In this document: positions 7,772 through 16,445 of the stretch, piece by piece
Layout of the letters: every line of letters begins with the position of its first letter
How positions within the stretch are numbered: the first letter of the stretch is position 1
IMG/VR virus record: IMGVR_UViG_3300032245_000985
Coordinates: 1 to 44,316 of that record
Origin: a virus
DNA length: 44,316 nt
Direction: 5' to 3' (one strand)
Made by a program: the position numbers and the translations under genes
The notes under the pieces: generated by a model
What the model was told of the DNA's origin: nothing
Database searches by the model: none
What the model saw: only the letters and a program-made list of their open reading frames with translations

Positions 7772-8497
7772 TTATTTCCAATTAACTATCTCTTCGTAAT
7801 TGGCTTTGATTTTATTCTTAAAATAAGGCAATTCTTCATCGCGATAACCAATGCCTAAAAGAAATGCTACGTTGGAAAATCCGTGTTTTAATGGTGCTAA
7901 TATATTATTAAAATTTTTATAACTGTGGTAATAACATTTACAGAATGATGCATACAATCCTTGTTCAGCACTCAAAAGAGTTGTACCATAGGCATGCATA
8001 GAAGCTGATATTATCCATTGATGCTGACTTCTATCAGCATAACCAATCTTTTTTTCATTGTATCCTAGATTTTTTTGTTTCTCTGTAGGATAGCCTGGAC
8101 GTTGATAATATACTAGAAGATAAGGTGCTCGCACCTGATCATTAAATCCAAATCCTTTGTACTTACGGTCTACTTTTTCTACATTGTCTTGATTTTTTCT
8201 GCTTTTTTTCCATTCTTCATAAATCTCTTCTAATAATTTTGTATTGCCTTCTTCTCGACCTCTAGGTGCAAAAATTCTTTTGTCTGGTCCTGTAACTGTT
8301 TGCAGAGCTACCAGTCTTTTTTCTTCTTCATGTTTCGGCCCCCAAACATCTATCTGATAATTCCACATATTATTTTTAACAGGAATTAATTCGTGTGCGT
8401 CTCTAAGAATTTGATCTATTACTGTTTTATCAGGTGCTTGGCTATTAAAGTGCGTGATATTTTCACGCAACTTCATTAATCTTTTTAATTCACTCAT
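7772..8497 (-). CDS. Nitroreductase-like flavoprotein
   Basis: 241 aa. The N-terminus LRENITHFNSQAPDKTVIDQ and the following LIPVKNNMWNYQIDVWGP match the nitroreductase fold start (R-x-S-x-R-x-F pattern, then the 'PS..N..PW' FMN-contact segment). The C-terminus VAFLLGIGYRDEELPY matches the family's GhxLGY-type end. FMN binding and NAD(P)H-dependent reduction are inferred. The middle (about 75-120) is a charged insert not usual in small nitroreductases. Similar proteins occur in marine T4-like phages. It is 7 bases downstream of groES and likely co-transcribed. Confidence 0.7.
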   Translation of the reverse strand: MSELKRLMKLRENITHFNSQAPDKTVIDQILRDAHELIPVKNNMWNYQIDVWGPKHEEEKRLVALQTVTGPDKRIFAPRGREEGNTKLLEEIYEEWKKSRKNQDNVEKVDRKYKGFGFNDQVRAPYLLVYYQRPGYPTEKQKNLGYNEKKIGYADRSQHQWIISASMHAYGTTLLSAEQGLYASFCKCYYHSYKNFNNILAPLKHGFSNVAFLLGIGYRDEELPYFKNKIKANYEEIVNWK

Positions 8498-8503
8498 TTA
8501 TTG

Positions 8504-8914
8504 CTAGGCGCTGTAGCCGGCCTGTTTTGCTGCTTCTTCCAGTGGCTCTACATCTGAAACTAATAGAATATCTTTTTCGTCTACCATTCTTACTTCTTCT
8601 TTAACACCGTCTTTCTCCACCAGCATGCCACGAGTCCAACGACCGTGTGCAACCAATACCCATTGTCCCACAGTAACATCTTCTTGTTTTGCTCCCACAG
8701 CATATACTTGACCCCATCTTGGATGTATGCCCTGTTCTTTGCCATCATCATCCAACAGTATTAATCCACCTTTGGTTTTGATATCACCAAATCTCATTTT
8801 GTAAACCAATACTCTTTTGCCGATAGGTTGTATGTCTGAATCGCTGACTGTGTGCTGCAGTCCTCCGTGAGAACCAAATCCTTTTTTCTGTAAGTCTGAT
8901 ATTATATCCACCAT
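8504..8914 (-). CDS. groES: GroES-like co-chaperonin (T4 gp31-type)
   Basis: 136 aa. The core IQPIGKRVLVYKMRFGDIKT, then GGLILLDD, then GQVYAVGAKQEDVTVGQWVLV follows the Cpn10 beta barrel (mobile loop between KTKGGLIL and the base, then the V-G-D-x-V-like strand). T4 gp31 replaces host GroES to fold the major capsid protein, and this should do the same with host GroEL. The N-terminal 25 and the C-terminal 20 residues are extensions. A sigma70-like promoter lies directly upstream. Confidence 0.85.
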   Translation of the reverse strand: MVDIISDLQKKGFGSHGGLQHTVSDSDIQPIGKRVLVYKMRFGDIKTKGGLILLDDDGKEQGIHPRWGQVYAVGAKQEDVTVGQWVLVAHGRWTRGMLVEKDGVKEEVRMVDEKDILLVSDVEPLEEAAKQAGYSA

Positions 8915-8923
8915 TGTGGTTAT

Positions 8924-8952
8924 ATTATATGATGTTTATTCTAAGCCGTCAA
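8924..8952 (-). promoter_or_regulatory. Sigma70-like promoter for groES
   Basis: On the minus strand TTGACG (8947-8952), a 17-base spacer, TATAAT (8924-8929), then 9 bases to the ATG at 8914. The -35 box lies inside the 3' end of the upstream gene. Confidence 0.65.
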
Positions 8953-9322
8953 GAGCAGCATCAATACCTTTTTTAGGTTTAAAAGTATTGACAGTTTTAC
9001 CTTGTGCTGGTCTATTTGCTTGTGGATTCACCACCTGTGTTTGTACCACTTGCTGTTGAGGTATTGATTGCGGTCTAGATTCTCTAACAGTTCTGGTTCT
9101 GGCATCGCTGACCTGACCTTTTGGAGCATCATAATATTCTTTCATCTGATCTTCTTTACTTTTGATAATCTGTCCACCTGCTCCTATTACATCGCCTCTA
9201 GCGTTGACATTCATGTTGCCCACAGCTTTAACGTTTTCATTAGATGCTCTTAGTTTCTCAATATCCACCATACGACCTTGCATGGTTCTGTAAAGTTTTC
9301 TATTTGGTTGTCTTGATACCAT
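8936..9322 (-). CDS. Conserved T4-like phage protein, Gln-rich tail
   Basis: 128 aa. The N-terminal part RKLYRTMQGRMVDIEKLR and NMNVNARGDVIGAGGQIIKS is a conserved pattern I associate with hypothetical or structural proteins of marine T4-like phages. The C-terminal half is low-complexity (Gln, Pro, Val rich) and probably disordered. A good Shine-Dalgarno AAGGAG lies about 10 bases before the ATG. Function unknown. Confidence 0.75.
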   Translation of the reverse strand: MVSRQPNRKLYRTMQGRMVDIEKLRASNENVKAVGNMNVNARGDVIGAGGQIIKSKEDQMKEYYDAPKGQVSDARTRTVRESRPQSIPQQQVVQTQVVNPQANRPAQGKTVNTFKPKKGIDAALDGLE

Positions 9323-9352
9323 ATTATATTACTCCTTGTATGCTTTTACTTA

Positions 9353-9877
9353 TCATCGCAAAAATTCACGGTGATCCAAAGCATACAGCAGTGGATTTAT
9401 CTTGTGTACACCTATTAAAAACAAGCAAAAACTAGCCACTGAACTGCCACGTCCTACACCCCATACTATGTTGTTAGCTCTCAGTGTGTCCACAAAATAT
9501 ATTAAAAATTGTAGAACTTTGGTAAAATTTTTCTTTTCAAATAAAACATACTCAGTTTTTACTCGCTCTCGTTCCTGTTCTGTTTGACATCTACTCAATA
9601 GATATTCCAGCACATCTATTTGACTATAATTCTCAGGCATGTGCCACAGTGATTGTAAACGCAGATCAAATGCTTCGGGAGTTTCATCATGCTTGGGTTC
9701 TCCTTTTATAGCGGGTAAATCTATGCCCAACTCCGCTAGAGCTGTGAGATATGGTTCTGTATTTTCTATATAGAGTTGAGTGATATCTGCTGTGGGATTT
9801 TGATAGAGATGTTCAATGATGCTCTGCTCGTCGTAAACACAATCACCCCAATTATTTTTTCTTGCCTTTGCCACCAT
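9353..9877 (-). CDS. DnaE-like fragment (DNA polymerase III alpha NTP-binding segment, no catalytic Asp triad)
   Basis: 174 aa. The C-terminal third VWGVGRGSSVASFCLFLIG, then KINPLLYALDHREFLR, matches the bacterial Pol III alpha stretch GxGRGSxxGSLVxxxLGITxxxPLxxxLxFERFL. It stops just before the PDxDxDF motif that supplies catalytic aspartates in DnaE. The segment before it (TEYVLFEKKNFTKVLQFLIY) matches DnaE 'YLFHIVWDFI'-type helices. It therefore cannot polymerise on its own and may be a DNA- or nucleotide-binding remnant with a new role. It overlaps the upstream gene by 26 bases. The frame ends at a clean TGA, and the next gene downstream is unrelated. Confidence 0.7.
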   Translation of the reverse strand: MVAKARKNNWGDCVYDEQSIIEHLYQNPTADITQLYIENTEPYLTALAELGIDLPAIKGEPKHDETPEAFDLRLQSLWHMPENYSQIDVLEYLLSRCQTEQERERVKTEYVLFEKKNFTKVLQFLIYFVDTLRANNIVWGVGRGSSVASFCLFLIGVHKINPLLYALDHREFLR

Positions 9878-10487
9878 CTAAAACCTTTGGATTAAATTCA
9901 AATATTTTAGCATTTTCTCGGTGTTCGTCAACCTCAGCGATCTCTTTGTTCCAGCTGAAATGTCCTGTGTATATGCCTTTTTCCAATTCTTCATCATAAG
10001 TTGCCGTATCGGCTCTTAACCACCACGGATCCATCTTATTGTACTTGGCACTGAACCAGTTGTCAACGTCTAATAGCTCTAATTCTGGGCCATCTTTCTC
10101 TATGGTGTACACTATGCCATCGCCTTGATAGCTGCCCAATTGCAGTCGATCCACCGTAATTTTACCTTCTAATATGGCATTGCTCTTGGCAAAACAAGCT
10201 GCCGCCATCACCTGATCATAGGGAGGTCGGGGCAATTCTATAAATCGATTGTCACTGTTTAATTTTAATAATTGGTAAAGTTCTTCTTCTCTCCAGGTAA
10301 TAATAGTGTTGGCAAATACCAATTGATAAAGACTTTTTAATCGTTCAAAATATTCACTCTGCTCTGTGAGATCAGCTGTGATGGGAGAGATATGACAGGT
10401 CACATCATATTGATTATGAAATAGCTCATCGCCTACAATAATGACTGTGCGGAAATCGGTTTTCCAAGAGAAAGATTTACTCTTCAT
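9852..10487 (-). CDS. Conserved hypothetical phage protein
   Basis: 211 aa, soluble, acidic middle and very basic C-terminus (GGKGKKK). Segments FRTVIIVGDELFHNQYDVTC and WFSAKYNKMDPWWLRADTATY stand out, but I recognise no catalytic motif. Its 3' end overlaps the DnaE-like gene by 26 bases, so the two are probably made together and might act together; that is inference. Confidence 0.72.
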   Translation of the reverse strand: MKSKSFSWKTDFRTVIIVGDELFHNQYDVTCHISPITADLTEQSEYFERLKSLYQLVFANTIITWREEELYQLLKLNSDNRFIELPRPPYDQVMAAACFAKSNAILEGKITVDRLQLGSYQGDGIVYTIEKDGPELELLDVDNWFSAKYNKMDPWWLRADTATYDEELEKGIYTGHFSWNKEIAEVDEHRENAKIFEFNPKVLDGGKGKKK

Positions 10488-10497
10488 CCTGTAGTTA

Positions 10498-10752
10498 TTA
10501 TTCGATGTTGATCAGCTCGCCCATATCTGGTTCTCCTCGAGCTTTTTTATATTCGTCTTGCCAATTTTTTAATCTTCTTCTTCTCTGCTCATCTTGGTAA
10601 GACATTAGAGCACTCTGTAGTTGTGCCAGCAGTTCAGGATTCCTCATCCATCTCTTGGCCTGTGCTATCTTTTTGGTAATTTCTCTGATGCGTTTGCCAA
10701 GTTCTTCCTCAGGCATATTACCGAGTTCTTCTTGTAGAGGATGAAAATACAT
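10498..10752 (-). CDS. Small helical phage protein
   Basis: 84 aa, almost wholly helical and charged, with likely coiled coil (LGKRIREITKKIAQAKRWMR, LQSALMSYQDEQRRRRLKNW). No family recognised. It lies 10 bases upstream of the 211-aa gene and just after the structural gene at 10760, with TATATAAA directly before its ATG. Confidence 0.68.
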   Translation of the reverse strand: MYFHPLQEELGNMPEEELGKRIREITKKIAQAKRWMRNPELLAQLQSALMSYQDEQRRRRLKNWQDEYKKARGEPDMGELINIE

Positions 10753-10759
10753 TTATATA

Positions 10760-11323
10760 TTAGACGTATAGTTTGCCGATTTGGTGCATCAGCACAGTGG
10801 TTCCACCATCTGGTGTAACAAACTCATAGAGATATCTACCAGTTGAAGCAACAGTGATTATATTTGTACCACTGTCAAATCCTGTTACATTGTCTGCAAC
10901 CAGTGTGGCTGACGTTACTGTTAAAGTATGTGCTGTGTTTGCGAATGTGATATCCAATACTATTCTACCTAATCGAGCAGAAGCAGGCCAGTTGTTAAAA
11001 GCTAGAGTGATTGCACCACTAGTGGTCACGGTTTGATAATGACCACTCTCGTGATTTAGAATCACAGAGCCTGACACAGAGCCATGTGTATAAACTGTTT
11101 CTGCACAATCTTTCAGAGTAGCTCTGGTAACCACGTAGTCATTGAAGCTGGTATTCGTATCAGTGCTCGCTTTGTTGTCCTGCAGATCCACTATTTCGTC
11201 TTTGGCTTCTGTAAAATTATTTTTTATTGCTGTAAAATTATCTCGAAATCCTTGTGAACTATTGTCCTGTCCTGCTACAGGAAAAGATCCATCTATATTA
11301 CCTGGTACTATATTGCTTGACAT
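10760..11323 (-). CDS. Virion structural / tail-fibre-associated protein
   Basis: 187 aa. The start VPGNIDGSFPVAGQDNSSQG then FRDNFTAIKNNFTEAKDEI is a variant of the N-terminal module found in the fibre genes upstream (G-x-x-L-R-x-A-F-x-K-I-N-x-N-F), here F-R-D-N-F-T-A-I-K-N-N-F. The rest is beta-rich Thr/Ser/Val sequence typical of phage fibres. It overlaps no neighbour and is the last gene of the structural block. Confidence 0.75.
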   Translation of the reverse strand: MSSNIVPGNIDGSFPVAGQDNSSQGFRDNFTAIKNNFTEAKDEIVDLQDNKASTDTNTSFNDYVVTRATLKDCAETVYTHGSVSGSVILNHESGHYQTVTTSGAITLAFNNWPASARLGRIVLDITFANTAHTLTVTSATLVADNVTGFDSGTNIITVASTGRYLYEFVTPDGGTTVLMHQIGKLYV

Positions 11324-11324
11324 A

Positions 11325-13871
11325 TTATTCTTTTAGTTTCCTTCTAAATGCTAGATATTTATCTCCCTGTCTCTCCACTGTAATTTTAGCAGTAGCAGAC
11401 GGAGCGTTGGTAAAATTAATGGTGGTTTTTTTGGTAACAGTGTCGTGTGTTAGGTAGAATTCAGGTTCATAATCTGCAGATCGTATCAGAGTATCCGCAC
11501 TGAGATATGTAGGATCTTCATCATTGTCTGCTGTGACTTGATCTCCATATCTTAACACATGAGAGTTTGTTCTAATTTTAATCTCTTCTTCATGCACAAT
11601 TTCATTTAATGTAAATGTTCGAGTACTGCCATCTGGAATTATTGTGCCTGTGTCCACTCGACCAGCATTAACCACATAACGATCTATACGGAAAAAGATT
11701 TTTTTAAAATCAATATTTTTGTCTAATATTCTTCTTCTTACGAGTGCAGATTTGCCTGGTTTACAATATGCTAAAACTATAGCTGGTTTATAACCCAGTG
11801 GTACTCCTGATCCATCTTGCGAAGTCCTCATCCATAGAGGTAGATGTATGAATTCTTTTTGTCCTAAATTTTTCATAACAGATCTCATATTCGCTATAGC
11901 ATTAGGAAATAATTTTTCAAATGTGCCAAGATCTGAACTTAACGGATGAGCATATCTAATTTTACTACCTGATATACTGAAACTTAAACCACCATCTGTG
12001 GTAACTGTGTAATCATCTTCATTATCTGCAGTAATTCTTGATCCATCTGCTACAGGTCCTAATAACGGTCTGCGTATATCTGTGCGTAATGTAATACTTT
12101 TAGGTACGGATACTCCTTCATTATTCACAAGATTATCCACCATCTCTATGTAGACCACTTCATATTTTATTACACCATTCTGTCGAGCCACTGCTGTTTT
12201 TACATCTCCAAAATATAGAGTCTTAGGTTCATGATTTTGTTCCATGACCTGTTGTAATGTTGTGAGAGTTTGATGTTCTAATCCTGCTATTAATAACATG
12301 TCCGCACTCTGTCTCACACCGAATGCTGGATCTTCTGATCTAAATATTAAATCGTTATTGTTAATGTTTGGATCCTGTGCTACAGAATAGAATAAATCAC
12401 GATCAGAAACGGAATTAACTTTATTAGATAACAATCCTTGAGCTGACATGTTGCCATATTCTACCGAGTAAGGTAGATTAACAGTGATAGTGAATTGTTT
12501 ATTTGCTGCTGCAGATTGATATTGATCACTCACATTAACAGTGAATGTGTAATCGAATGATGTGGCAGAATCATCCAATATTCTAAATTCAGTAAGATCC
12601 ACTTGTCCTATAATATTGCCTTGTGAAGACAGAGACAATCCTGGTGGTAGTGATCCTTGGGTTATATTATAAGTTAACACTCGATTCTCTTCTGCGGCTT
12701 CGGCTTCTATTGAGAACAGAGAAGGTACGCCTGGAGTAATTGTACCCAAATCAGCACCAGTCAAGAAAGCAATACCCACGTCAATGTTTCCAATCACAGT
12801 CATGGTGAATGTTTTGTCAGTGAATACAGTGACACCTGCTAGTGGAGTTCTATTAGCTCTAACTGTAAAACTGTATTCTGATTCAACAGCTGCCTGAGTG
12901 GGTAGAGCTCCGTATATTTCTCCTGTGGTAAGATCTATGCTCAATCCTGAGGGCAGAGCACCTCCCACTATGCTGTACTCCAAAGAGGCCTGTAATGGAT
13001 CAAAGTCTACCACATCAATTTTGATCACACACTGATTGTCGTGTCGGAATGTGCCTAGGTTACTTGCAGTTAAGAACACTGGTCTTCTATTAGAACTCAA
13101 ACTCATCACCAGTGGAAAACCATCATAAACATTCTGATCCACAGAAATTCTGTTATTGTCTACTCTCCAAAAGTCTGCAGTAAAAACAAATATGCTGTTG
13201 ATCTGTTCCACAGAAGTGGTTCCATCTGTGACTCTTACTGTAAATTCGTAGTTTACTGATCTTGAAGTAGAATACACAGTGGGATCAAATGGAGAGTCAT
13301 CGAAAGCATAACCAACTGTGCTGTCATCATATCCACCTATGGCTCCGTATCTTTCATCATCGGCCAATAACACAGTGCCTGAAATAAATCCTGCTGTACT
13401 CATAGTAACACCAGGAGGTAGAGCACCTCCAGATATATCATACACTAGAGTTTGTCCTGCAGCAGTGTCTGCATCTGTAGCCTCAATTTGATATTCTATA
13501 TAACTGCCATCCAATACCCATTTATAGGTAGGTTTTGTAGAATCTGATAGATCCAGTTGACCTGCAGGTGTTTCTATGACAGGAGCATCTGGACCTGTGA
13601 CCTGTAGACTGAATGTGCGATCTGCTATATTGGTACCGTCTGAAACTCGCACTACAAAGTTGTAAAGGGATCTTGTGGCAACTTCAGACGGCACTCCTTG
13701 CAGTACTCCACTAGTAGTAAGTTCAATACCTGGTGGTAGAGTGCCTGCAACCTTGGAATAAGTCAAAGCAGTGCTGTCAGCATCTTCAGCTTCCAGTTGA
13801 TAGGAATAGAACGATTGCTCGTTTATAATCGCTATTTTGCCCGCTGTGGTTTTCCAGATCGGTGCTGCCAT
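11325..13871 (-). CDS. Large virion protein with Ig-like (He_PIG) repeats
   Basis: 848 aa. At least four putative-Ig repeats are visible by their signature: GTLPPGIELTTSGVLQGVP, GALPPGVTMSTAGFISGTV, GALPSGLSIDLTTGEIYGAL and GSLPPGLSLSSQGNIIGQV. Each is followed by a F-x-V-x-V-x-D strand, the He_PIG/cadherin-like pattern used in surface adhesion. The C-terminal third (from about 480) has no repeats and includes LPLWMRTSQDGSGVPLGYKP, seen in marine T4-like structural proteins. A strong Shine-Dalgarno AAAGGAGT and a CATAAATA box precede the ATG. Probably a baseplate or tail-fibre component contacting host surface. Confidence 0.8.
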   Translation of the reverse strand: MAAPIWKTTAGKIAIINEQSFYSYQLEAEDADSTALTYSKVAGTLPPGIELTTSGVLQGVPSEVATRSLYNFVVRVSDGTNIADRTFSLQVTGPDAPVIETPAGQLDLSDSTKPTYKWVLDGSYIEYQIEATDADTAAGQTLVYDISGGALPPGVTMSTAGFISGTVLLADDERYGAIGGYDDSTVGYAFDDSPFDPTVYSTSRSVNYEFTVRVTDGTTSVEQINSIFVFTADFWRVDNNRISVDQNVYDGFPLVMSLSSNRRPVFLTASNLGTFRHDNQCVIKIDVVDFDPLQASLEYSIVGGALPSGLSIDLTTGEIYGALPTQAAVESEYSFTVRANRTPLAGVTVFTDKTFTMTVIGNIDVGIAFLTGADLGTITPGVPSLFSIEAEAAEENRVLTYNITQGSLPPGLSLSSQGNIIGQVDLTEFRILDDSATSFDYTFTVNVSDQYQSAAANKQFTITVNLPYSVEYGNMSAQGLLSNKVNSVSDRDLFYSVAQDPNINNNDLIFRSEDPAFGVRQSADMLLIAGLEHQTLTTLQQVMEQNHEPKTLYFGDVKTAVARQNGVIKYEVVYIEMVDNLVNNEGVSVPKSITLRTDIRRPLLGPVADGSRITADNEDDYTVTTDGGLSFSISGSKIRYAHPLSSDLGTFEKLFPNAIANMRSVMKNLGQKEFIHLPLWMRTSQDGSGVPLGYKPAIVLAYCKPGKSALVRRRILDKNIDFKKIFFRIDRYVVNAGRVDTGTIIPDGSTRTFTLNEIVHEEEIKIRTNSHVLRYGDQVTADNDEDPTYLSADTLIRSADYEPEFYLTHDTVTKKTTINFTNAPSATAKITVERQGDKYLAFRRKLKE

Positions 13872-13894
13872 TTGAACTTACTCCTTTACAGGTG

Positions 13895-13902
13895 TATTTA
13901 TG
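13895..13902 (-). promoter_or_regulatory. T4-late-like promoter box (CATAAATA)
   Basis: CATAAATA on the minus strand, 23 bases before the ATG at 13871, leaving room for the AAAGGAGT ribosome-binding site. This is the best-formed late promoter in the structural block. Confidence 0.6.
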
Positions 13903-13914
13903 GTAAACTAAGAA

Positions 13915-15324
13915 TTAACTTTTAGCGTAATAAGGTATTACGTAAGCAGAGCCATTGATTTTGAACTCTATATATCCAGATGGTGTGGCTGGCAGAGCAC
14001 TTGCAGCACCTGCTGAACCCACTGTGCTTTGTGTGGGTAATTTAAAGTCCACTGTGCCTGTGCCTTGTGGTTCTACCACTATATCAGCATTGGAAGAATA
14101 ACTTCTTACTCGGTTAGTATCCACTGTGTCAGATGCTCGGAATGAAACAGCATTTACTTGATATGCAGAAGTTACTGCAGATTGTAGAGAAATCTGTCCT
14201 GTGCCATTGGCCACAATGTTTATATTGCCGTTAGTGGTTGAAGTAAGTGTGTTACTATAAATTTGTATGTTGCCTAATTCTGTAATAAAACCATCTGGCA
14301 CAGTTACATTGCCTGATATGGTTTGAGCCACTGTGGTCATGGGAGATTGAACGTCTACCGTTCCTGTGCCTTGTGCTGAAATGGACAAGTTGGCATTAGA
14401 AGCAGGTGATTTTATCTTATCTGAATACACAGTGCCTTGTACTGTGATATTGCCAGACACAGATTGAGAACCTGTCACAGTTAAATCCTGTGAACTCAAT
14501 GAACCACTGATAGTCGTGTTGCCAGCTGCTAGAGTACCACTGGCTGATATAGTAGCAGCAGTTAAAGTACCGGTCACAGTTGGACTGGCAGAAAATACTA
14601 GATTACCTGTGCCTGTGGCACCTGTGGGTGTTACACCTTCGATAGTGGCATGACCAGTTATGTTAGGTGAAGATATTGATGGCGTGGTTAAAGTTTTATT
14701 TGTTAAAGTTTGTCCACCTGTTAGAGTAACCACAGATGAATCTATGTCTAGAGTTAGTGCATCTCCTGTCACTGCTGATGTTAATCCTGTGCCTCCAGCA
14801 ATTTTAAAAGTTTCTCCTGAATTAACTGCTGTGCCTGTGCTGTCATCACCTACGAAAGTGATGGCCTGTGCCACATTCTGTGCATCTACATAGGCTTTTA
14901 CTGCGTTCTGTGTGGGAACCACTGTGTTGCTGGTACCTAGAGCAGTATTGGTTGAAAATTCTGTAATGGTTGCTCCTGCAGCCAGTGTCAGTGATGTGTC
15001 CAAAGTTACAGCACCTGTAACATCCAGAGCTCCTGTAATATTGGTTGCTGCTTGTAATTCTACGGTGCCTGTGCCACCTGGATTTAGATTTAAATTGGCA
15101 TTGCTTGATGTGCTGATTTCACTGTCATTGAATATTAAATTGTCTATAGTAGCAGTGCCTGTGATAGTGGGAGTGGTTATCTGCGGTGAAGTAAATGTAT
15201 CCGCCGAGCTGTCATCTCCGTATAATTCTGCAAAATTGTCGTTAATCTTTTGAAACGCTGTACGTAATGGATCACCTGTGCCGTCGTTTGCTGTAGATCC
15301 TATGTTAATTGTCTGCTTTGCCAT
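13915..15324 (-). CDS. Tail-fibre protein, 469 aa
   Basis: The N-terminus NIGSTANDGTGDPLRTAFQK then INDNFAELYGDD is the shared fibre-attachment module of this block. Repeats of beta-rich units follow (TGTVDVQS, NANLSISAQGTGTVD, TLTNKTLTTPSISSPNITGH). A GDDSTGTAVNSGETFKIAGG unit is shared with the 1564-aa fibre at 31844-36538. The composition (Thr, Ser, Gly, Asn; almost no Cys) fits a trimeric fibre shaft. GTAAATAA lies just before the ATG as a weak late-promoter candidate. Confidence 0.82.
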   Translation of the reverse strand: MAKQTINIGSTANDGTGDPLRTAFQKINDNFAELYGDDSSADTFTSPQITTPTITGTATIDNLIFNDSEISTSSNANLNLNPGGTGTVELQAATNITGALDVTGAVTLDTSLTLAAGATITEFSTNTALGTSNTVVPTQNAVKAYVDAQNVAQAITFVGDDSTGTAVNSGETFKIAGGTGLTSAVTGDALTLDIDSSVVTLTGGQTLTNKTLTTPSISSPNITGHATIEGVTPTGATGTGNLVFSASPTVTGTLTAATISASGTLAAGNTTISGSLSSQDLTVTGSQSVSGNITVQGTVYSDKIKSPASNANLSISAQGTGTVDVQSPMTTVAQTISGNVTVPDGFITELGNIQIYSNTLTSTTNGNINIVANGTGQISLQSAVTSAYQVNAVSFRASDTVDTNRVRSYSSNADIVVEPQGTGTVDFKLPTQSTVGSAGAASALPATPSGYIEFKINGSAYVIPYYAKS

Positions 15325-15365
15325 ACTGATTATTTACCAAAGATTTTATAAAACGAATGTAATTC

Positions 15366-16430
15366 TTAAGCAGTAACTGATTTGATCACAGTGTATTTTA
15401 AAACCAATGCTTCAGACAATGGTCCACTGGTCATATTTCTTATAGTGATAGTGGCTGAGCCTGTGCTTGCAATTGCAGTGATATTATAAGCACCCAATGT
15501 GCCTCCACTGATATGTGTTACTATAATATGATCTGTGCTCGCAATTAGAGAGTTTGAAAGAGTGAAAGATACTGATGTATTAGCGGCCAGTGCTGCAGCA
15601 TCGGTAGTAATCTGTCCAGTAATTTTGTCCAATGTTACTGTGGTTGATTTGCTGGATGATTGAGACTGTGTGCCACCCTGACCTGTATTGAATCCAAATC
15701 CGCTATTGAATTTTACATATCCAGTGCCTGTGGGTGTCAGCACGATGCTGCTATTAGTGGTAGTTGGCGTTAATTCTGTACTATCAATCTTTAATTCATC
15801 TATTATGATTGTGCCTGTGCCATTGGGCACTAGTACTACATCTCCATTGGTTCGAGAATTTGTAATTCCGACAGCAGTAGTAGAACCATCTGTTATGACT
15901 ATGAATCCTGCATCGTCTGCCTGTTTCAATCTACCTGCTGTGTTAGCATTGAAACCTGTGTCTATGATAGCTTTGGTTGAACTGGCAGTGCTGCCTGAAA
16001 ATCCTGTGTTATCGATTGCTTTCAATAGATCCGCCTGTGCTTTTTCGATCTGTGTTCGAGTGTTGAGCACAATGTCCCAGAAACTCAGAGAGCCTGGACC
16101 TATGTGTATCTCTTTCCATCTTTTAGAATTGCTGCCTAATTCTTGTGTGTTGTCTCCAGATGGCACAATGTCTGATGTAACCACTAGGTCACCGGTACCA
16201 TTGGGAGAAATTCTAATATTTTCGTTGCTTCTAGATGAAGTGATATCCCAACCATTGACGTCTAGGTTACCACCCAATTGCGGAGATCCATCTTCGATTA
16301 GATCATTGGCTTCTGCAGTGGTACCGTATAACTCTGCGAAATTCGTATTGATCTTCTGCATCGCTGTGCGAAGATCATCTCCGGTGCCGTCGTTTGCGTT
16401 GGTTCCTACGTTGATATTAATTCGTGCCAT
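15366..16430 (-). CDS. Tail-fibre protein, 354 aa
   Basis: Starts with the same module as its neighbours (NVGTNANDGTGDDLRTAMQK then INTNFAELYG). It continues with fibre-type repeats (NIRISPNGTGDLVVTSDIVP, DVVLVPNGTGTIIIDELKID, SIVLTPTGTGYVKFNSGFGF), each a GTG-containing beta unit. The LGSNSKRWKEIHIGPGSLSF stretch is also found in fibre proteins of marine T4-like phages. The C-terminal 100 residues form a different beta domain, perhaps the tip. A CATAAATA box ends 6 bases before the ATG. Confidence 0.8.
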   Translation of the reverse strand: MARININVGTNANDGTGDDLRTAMQKINTNFAELYGTTAEANDLIEDGSPQLGGNLDVNGWDITSSRSNENIRISPNGTGDLVVTSDIVPSGDNTQELGSNSKRWKEIHIGPGSLSFWDIVLNTRTQIEKAQADLLKAIDNTGFSGSTASSTKAIIDTGFNANTAGRLKQADDAGFIVITDGSTTAVGITNSRTNGDVVLVPNGTGTIIIDELKIDSTELTPTTTNSSIVLTPTGTGYVKFNSGFGFNTGQGGTQSQSSSKSTTVTLDKITGQITTDAAALAANTSVSFTLSNSLIASTDHIIVTHISGGTLGAYNITAIASTGSATITIRNMTSGPLSEALVLKYTVIKSVTA

Positions 16431-16436
16431 CGTCTA

Positions 16437-16444
16437 TATTTATG
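16437..16444 (-). promoter_or_regulatory. T4-late-like promoter box (CATAAATA)
   Basis: CATAAATA on the minus strand, 6 bases before the ATG at 16430; implies a leaderless or nearly leaderless late mRNA. Confidence 0.5.
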
Positions 16445-16445
16445 C

